Source of the DNA: Verrucomicrobiota bacterium
GTDB taxonomy: Bacteria; Verrucomicrobiota; Verrucomicrobiia; CAIQCK01
Length of the DNA: 35,048 nucleotides
Assembly (NCBI GenBank): GCA_016219905.1
Contig: JACRKA010000179.1
Coordinates: 1-35,048, forward strand
Direction: 5' to 3'
The stretch's first letter is position 1. Every line of letters starts with the position of its first letter. A program made the position numbers and the translations under genes. Positions 31,186 through 35,048 of this stretch are shown here, piece after piece. The notes beneath the pieces are model-generated. The model saw only the letters and a program-made list of their open reading frames with translations, did not search any database and was not told where the DNA came from.

Positions 31186-32361
31186 ATGAAAATAAACGTC
31201 ACCAAGGATCAGGTGTTGGAAGCGCTCCAGCAAGTGCAGAATGTGGTCAGCACGCGCACGACGCTTCCCATCCTTTCCAATGTCTTGTTGCGCGCATCGG
31301 GAGAGACCCTCGAACTGACCACAACCGACTTGGATGTCGGTATCCAGAGGAGGGTCAGCGCGAAAGTAGTCAAGCCGGGAGCAACCAGTCTCCCCGCGAG
31401 GCGGCTGTTCAGCATTGTGCGAGAATTGCCGGACGGAGAGATTGAAATAGAGGTGGATGAGAAAAACATCGCTTCTATCAGTTGCGGATCTTCCTTCTTC
31501 AAGATTGTGGGATTGCCGGCAGAAGAATTTCCACCGCTGCCCAAATTGGAGGGAGGAAAGAGCTACAAGCTGACGCAAACCTCGCTCCGGGACCTGATTC
31601 GAAAGACGGCCTATGCGATATCCAACGACGAAACCCGATATGTCCTGAATGGGATATATATGGGATTCAAAGCCGAAAAACTGACGATGGTAGCCACGGA
31701 TGGCCGGCGACTTGCATTGGTCGAGCAGGATTTGGAGTTTCCAAAGGCCAGTGAAGCCGAGGCCATCCTGCCATCCAAGGCCGTGACTGAACTGAACCAT
31801 TTGCTGGGGGACAAGGGCGAGGTTCAAATCACACTGACGGAGAACCAGATGGCGTTTGTCCTGCATGTGGCCGCACAAGCAACAGGAGCGGAGACGCAGG
31901 GAAAGAAGGAAGAAAAAGAAACGACGAAAAGAGGAAGCGAAGCACCCAACGTCCTGCTGGTATCCAAGTTGATCGAGGGAACCTACCCGAACTATCGGCA
32001 AGTAATCCCATCGGAAAGCAAGGAAAGGGTCACGCTCGATCGCGAGGGGCTTTTGACAGCACTGAGGAGAGCCGCGCTCCTTTGCACCGACAAGTCCAAC
32101 TCCGTGCGGATGCAATTCGGCAAGAACAACTTGAGCATCATCGCGAAAAGCCCGGACGTGGGCGAGGCGAAGGAGTCCATGGCCATCAACTACAAGGGCA
32201 AGGAGATCGCGGTCGCCTTCAATCCAGAATACCTGATGGATCCGCTGAGGAATCTAGAAAACGACGAGATATACATGGAACTGACCGATGAGCTTTCTCC
32301 GGGGGTGATCAAGATCAATGCCCCTTTCCTCTACGTCCTCATGCCCATGCGGATGACCTGA
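31186..32361 (+). CDS. dnaN: DNA polymerase III sliding clamp (beta subunit)
   Basis: A 391-residue beta clamp. Seen: the N-terminal domain opening MKINVTKDQVLEALQQVQNV with RTTLPILSNVLL; FFKIVGLPAEEFPPLP; YVLNGIYMGF with ATDGRRLALVE; VSKLIEGTYPNYRQVIP; and the C-terminal KGKEIAVAFNPEYLMDPLRN and APFLYVLMPMRMT. It is somewhat longer than the usual 365-375 residues because of a charged insert (AQATGAETQGKKEEKETTKR and onward) between the second and third domains, near residues 225-258. GGAAAGGA precedes the ATG at 31186. Base composition is about 50% GC, clearly below dnaA (about 65-70%). It would tether polymerase to DNA after initiation at the neighbouring origin. Confidence 0.95.
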   Translation: MKINVTKDQVLEALQQVQNVVSTRTTLPILSNVLLRASGETLELTTTDLDVGIQRRVSAKVVKPGATSLPARRLFSIVRELPDGEIEIEVDEKNIASISCGSSFFKIVGLPAEEFPPLPKLEGGKSYKLTQTSLRDLIRKTAYAISNDETRYVLNGIYMGFKAEKLTMVATDGRRLALVEQDLEFPKASEAEAILPSKAVTELNHLLGDKGEVQITLTENQMAFVLHVAAQATGAETQGKKEEKETTKRGSEAPNVLLVSKLIEGTYPNYRQVIPSESKERVTLDREGLLTALRRAALLCTDKSNSVRMQFGKNNLSIIAKSPDVGEAKESMAINYKGKEIAVAFNPEYLMDPLRNLENDEIYMELTDELSPGVIKINAPFLYVLMPMRMT

Positions 32362-32431
32362 CCAGAGCCGGGAAGCCAAGCCAGAGAGGAGAGTTCAACC
32401 GGCGGCGCGGCGGCGGGAAAAACGGCAAGAC

Positions 32432-33358
32432 ATGAACCCATACGGAATGCAAAACCCGTATGCCTACGAGGCCGCGTTTGCGTGGGCCATCGGCTTCATG
32501 ATGTTCATCATCCTGAGCGGGGGGCTTCTGGTGTGGAACTGGAGGCGGCGGGGACCCGCAAGAAACAACCTCGCCTACGCAGGGCTGGCGCTGGCATTGA
32601 TTGGGTTGACGCCCGTAGAGCAGCTCATCGGAAGCCGGCTCTCGGATGACGCGGCCTTCAGACTCTCGCTCTGGTCACACTACGGGCGCTATGCGACCAG
32701 TGTGGCCGCAGTGTTGATGACAATGACGGGCTTGGTGCAAATGTATCTCAAGGCGCGCCGCCGCCCGATAGGAGGGCAACTCGCCGGACTGATAGGACTG
32801 GTTCTGGGCGGGCTGACCGGGTTGTTCACCTACACGCAGCAGATGTGGAAGGTAGCGGAACGCCCCATCCTGCGGGAACTGCCGAGCGCCCCCGCCTTGA
32901 GGGGCGGCTTTGTGGTCGCGCAGCCGAAGTTCAATTTCGGTTTTGTGGCGCCTTCGCGCGAATGGGCACAGGAGCGGGAAACCGTGCGCGCACCCGATGC
33001 CGTCGTGGAACTGACCCAGCGCAACCTGCGCGGGCATACCCGGGTGTTCATCGAGCCGGGAGTCACTGCGCTGATGACACTGCGCGACCACTGCGTCGCC
33101 GGCATCAAGCAGCGCCACCCCAACCTCGTGGTTGAGAAAGAGGAAACCAAGACCATCCATCAGTTCCAAGCCATGCGCATCATGGCGCGCGCCACGACTG
33201 ATTTGGGAGAGCAAAGATTCTACTGCACAGTCTATAGCGGAACCGAAGCCGGCTACCGGATGGAAAGCTGGGGAGGCGCGACCGCTATCACAAAGCTCGT
33301 CCCGGACTTTGAGGTCATGCACGACACCTTCCAGGTGCTCCAAGCCAAACCCAAGTGA
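32432..33358 (+). CDS. Membrane protein of unknown function
   Basis: A 308-residue protein with about four hydrophobic segments in its first half: AFAWAIGFMMFIILSGGLLV, a short stretch in AYAGLALALIGLTPVEQL, ATSVAAVLMTMTGLVQMYL and LAGLIGLVLGGLTGLFTYT. The second half (about 160-308) is soluble, mixed alpha/beta. I recognise no family. It follows dnaN by 70 bases on the same strand; a weak GCGGGAAAA precedes the ATG. An in-frame alternative start is not evident. The gene's GC is closer to the genome norm than that of dnaN. Confidence 0.8.
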   Translation: MNPYGMQNPYAYEAAFAWAIGFMMFIILSGGLLVWNWRRRGPARNNLAYAGLALALIGLTPVEQLIGSRLSDDAAFRLSLWSHYGRYATSVAAVLMTMTGLVQMYLKARRRPIGGQLAGLIGLVLGGLTGLFTYTQQMWKVAERPILRELPSAPALRGGFVVAQPKFNFGFVAPSREWAQERETVRAPDAVVELTQRNLRGHTRVFIEPGVTALMTLRDHCVAGIKQRHPNLVVEKEETKTIHQFQAMRIMARATTDLGEQRFYCTVYSGTEAGYRMESWGGATAITKLVPDFEVMHDTFQVLQAKPK

Positions 33359-33370
33359 TATCCCCGCAGC

Positions 33371-33392
33371 GGCGCGGGCCTCTACCCGCGTC
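33371..33392. terminator. Bidirectional terminator-like hairpin between convergent genes
   Basis: GGCGCGGG and CCCGCGTC form an eight-pair stem (one G-U) with the loop CCTCTA between the membrane protein and the hypB stop. A short T-run (TTTC) lies two bases beyond it. It is placed where both convergent transcripts would need to stop. Confidence 0.45.
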
Positions 33393-34245
33393 AGGCTTTC
33401 TGCGTCCGGTGCTTCTCGACCAGGAAATCGCACCACGCCCCCAGCCCCTGCCCAGTCCGGCCCGAGACCTCGAAGATCGTCGCGTGCGGGCTGGCCCGGC
33501 GCAGGTTCTCCAGCGCCGTCGCCCGGTCGAACTCCGTCGCCGCGGCCAGATCCATCTTGTTGAGCAGCGCGACCTCCGCCGAGTGGAACATCGGCGGATA
33601 CTTCAACGGCTTGTCCTCCCCCTCCGTCACCGCCAGCAGCACGACCCGCAGATCCTCGCCGAGATCATAGGTTGCCGGGCACACCAGATTGCCCACGTTC
33701 TCGATCACCAGCAAGTCCAGCGCGCCGAGGTCGAGCTGCCCTGCGGCGCGCGCCACCATGTCCGCTTCGAGATGGCAGACCGTGCCCGTCGTGATCTGCA
33801 CCACCGGGCAGCCCGCCGAGCGCAGCCGCGCAGCGTCGTTGTCCGTCGCCAGATCGCCGACGATGACGCCCGCACGCAACCGGCCCGCGAGCATCGAGAT
33901 CGTCTTCTGGATCAACGTCGTCTTGCCCGATCCCGGCGAACTGACCACGTTGAGCACCAGCAGGCCCTTCGCCTTGAAGAAACCGCGGTTGCGCTCCGCC
34001 TGCCGGTCGTTCTTCGCCAGGATCGCCTGATGCACCTCCAGCGTCTGCGTCGCCGGCGCATGCGGATGCTCATGAGGATGCCCGTGATCGTGATCGTGTG
34101 AGTGCGGGTGGGGATGATCATGCGGCTCCACGTGGCTGTGCGCGTGGCTCGACCCGCCGTTGACCAGCGGCGACGGCACCTGGCGCGACGGCTTGCCGGC
34201 GATGTTCACCTCACCCACGATTCCGCAACCGCATTCCTTGCACAT
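33391..34245 (-). CDS. hypB: Hydrogenase nickel incorporation GTPase HypB
   Basis: A 284-residue HypB. The N-terminus has the nickel-binding CKECGCG motif, followed by a striking histidine-rich tract (about residues 33-67: [20 protein letters not shown] and onward) that could store nickel or zinc. The GTPase domain shows [17 protein letters not shown] (Walker A), [24 protein letters not shown] (metal-site residues), [14 protein letters not shown] and [14 protein letters not shown] (G4 NKxD). With HypA it delivers nickel to NiFe-hydrogenase maturation, coupling GTP hydrolysis to release. The start MCKECGCG is fixed by an SD-like GGAG and by the one-base gap to hypA. The hydrogenase itself lies outside the window. 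Confidence 0.95.
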   Translation of the reverse strand: MCKECGCGIVGEVNIAGKPSRQVPSPLVNGGSSHAHSHVEPHDHPHPHSHDHDHGHPHEHPHAPATQTLEVHQAILAKNDRQAERNRGFFKAKGLLVLNVVSSPGSGKTTLIQKTISMLAGRLRAGVIVGDLATDNDAARLRSAGCPVVQITTGTVCHLEADMVARAAGQLDLGALDLLVIENVGNLVCPATYDLGEDLRVVLLAVTEGEDKPLKYPPMFHSAEVALLNKMDLAAATEFDRATALENLRRASPHATIFEVSGRTGQGLGAWCDFLVEKHRTQKA

Positions 34246-34246
34246 G

Positions 34247-34588
34247 TCAGGATATCTCCAATGAAGCCACTTCCAGTTCCAACCCATGCCGCAACTCGAC
34301 GTCTTGCCGGCCGCACTTCGGGCACACGTAACTCAACTCCGGCGGCAAAAACTCCGCCTGGCAGCCGCCACACCAAAAGCTGGCCGGCACATTCTCGATC
34401 TCCAGCGTGGCCGACGCCGCCATCGTCCCCGACCGCACCACCTCGAACGCAAACTCCAGCGCATCCGGCACCACGCCCGTCAGCGCCCCGACGCGAAGAC
34501 GCAACACATGGATCTCCGTCGCGCCGGACGCCTTGGCTGAATCCTGCGCCGCTTCCACTGCGCTCTGTATGATGCCGACTTCATGCAT
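34247..34588 (-). CDS. hypA: Hydrogenase nickel/zinc metallochaperone HypA
   Basis: A 113-residue HypA. It opens with [16 protein letters not shown], where His2 and Glu3 are the nickel-site residues, and carries the zinc-finger pair FWCGGC and YVCPKCG of the family. HypA passes nickel with HypB to the hydrogenase large subunit. The ATG at 34588 is preferred over one five codons upstream since it gives the required N-terminal Met-His. Its stop is one base away from the hypB start, showing a common operon. Confidence 0.95.
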   Translation of the reverse strand: MHEVGIIQSAVEAAQDSAKASGATEIHVLRLRVGALTGVVPDALEFAFEVVRSGTMAASATLEIENVPASFWCGGCQAEFLPPELSYVCPKCGRQDVELRHGLELEVASLEIS

Positions 34589-34649
34589 GGCCGAGAGGAA
34601 CACAAACTAAAGGCTTCGCCCGCAGAGTCAAGGCAAGCCGCGACAACCG

Positions 34650-35048
34650 CTACAGCGCGAGTCGAATCGCCTGCCGCGGCAACAGCGCCAGATCAAACCG
34701 CCCAACCAACGGCTCCGGCATCAGCGTCTCGCCGGCGTTGGCCCAGCCGCAACTCGCCGCCAGCGCGCCGATGACCTTTGCAGCCGGCACGCCCGCCGCG
34801 CGCAACGCCGCCAGCCGCGTCGAATCACGCCGCTTCGCCATCCGCTGGCCCTCGCCGTCGAGCACCAGCGGCACGTGCAGGAACCTCGGCGGCGCCAGCC
34901 CCAGCGCGCGGAAAAGCAAAACCTGCCGCGGCGTGGACGTGATGAGGTCGTCGCCGCGCACCACCTCCGACACGCCCTGCGCGTGGTCATCCACCACCGT
35001 CGCGAGCTGGTAGGCCGCGATGCCGTCGCCGCGGAACACGACGAAGTC
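34650..35048 (-). CDS. gluQ: C-terminal part of glutamyl-Q tRNA(Asp) synthetase (window-edge fragment)
   Basis: The frame enters at 35048 with DFVVFRGDGIAAYQLATVVD and runs to a stop at 34650, about 132 residues. Typical features: GVSEVVRGDDLITSTPRQVL, FLHVPLVLDGEGQRMAKRRD (the KMSKS-like loop) and a short tail. It resembles the paralogue GluQ (YadB) that adds glutamate to queuosine in tRNA-Asp rather than GltX: only about 60 residues follow the KMSKS-like loop, as in GluQ, whereas GltX has a long anticodon-binding domain there. The 61-base gap to hypA leaves no room for a missing C-terminus. Confidence 0.82.
   Translation of the reverse strand, partial: DFVVFRGDGIAAYQLATVVDDHAQGVSEVVRGDDLITSTPRQVLLFRALGLAPPRFLHVPLVLDGEGQRMAKRRDSTRLAALRAAGVPAAKVIGALAASCGWANAGETLMPEPLVGRFDLALLPRQAIRLAL

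Overview
The window reads as a high-GC chromosomal segment of a PVC-type bacterium, most likely Verrucomicrobiota of the Pedosphaera/Limisphaera kind. This is inference from gene content: a giant kinase carrying leucine-rich, DUF1080 and formylglycine-enzyme-like domains, a second kinase-like TPR protein, Tat-exported glycosidases, a TIGR04073-like exosortase-associated protein, a bacterial topoisomerase VI, and dispersed seven-base GGATTTC/AGATTTC arrays. No 16S gene is present to settle it.

Layout. Positions 1-6138 (minus strand): a kinase/LRR/DUF1080/sulfatase-modifying-factor fusion, a small secreted protein, a molybdopterin-binding Mop protein, a class I mannose-6-phosphate-isomerase-like cupin, and the first codons of a probable dehydrogenase. 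Positions 6248-9850 (minus): an HTH-metallo-hydrolase fusion and a large exported TPR protein, separated by an inverted repeat. Positions 10029-10683: a small exported protein and tRNA-Gln(CTG). Positions 10781-13149 (minus): a translationally coupled FemAB/GNAT-like plus ATP-grasp pair. Positions 13186-20895 (minus): the most unusual block. Both topoisomerase VI subunits lie in one gene run, with a degenerate kinase-TPR protein and a uronate-isomerase-like protein between them. At the downstream end an Uma2-type nuclease gene lies between the true topo VI-A tail and a second, diverged copy of that tail. Positions 21017-27210: a GH106-like glycosidase, a Tat metallophosphoesterase and a GH116-like glucosidase with an inserted carbohydrate-binding-like domain. 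Positions 27366-29208 (plus): a GNAT enzyme, a glycerophosphodiester phosphodiesterase and a SpoU methyltransferase. Positions 29209-32361: the probable replication origin, with dnaA, dnaN and consensus DnaA boxes on both sides of dnaA. Positions 32432-35048: an unknown membrane protein, then hypB, hypA and a truncated gluQ on the minus strand.

How the genes work together: dnaA and dnaN serve replication initiation. The topo VI pair would control DNA topology, and its gene run links it physically to a probable pseudokinase scaffold. The three exported enzymes at 21017-27210 suggest breakdown of plant or microbial polysaccharide outside the cytoplasm. HypA and HypB serve nickel insertion into a hydrogenase not present in this window.

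The observations best worth following are the interleaved topo VI operon, the 82-base diverged direct repeat that brackets the Uma2 gene, the in-frame seven-base repeats inside two conserved genes and over one stop codon, and the low-GC dnaN with a charged insertion.
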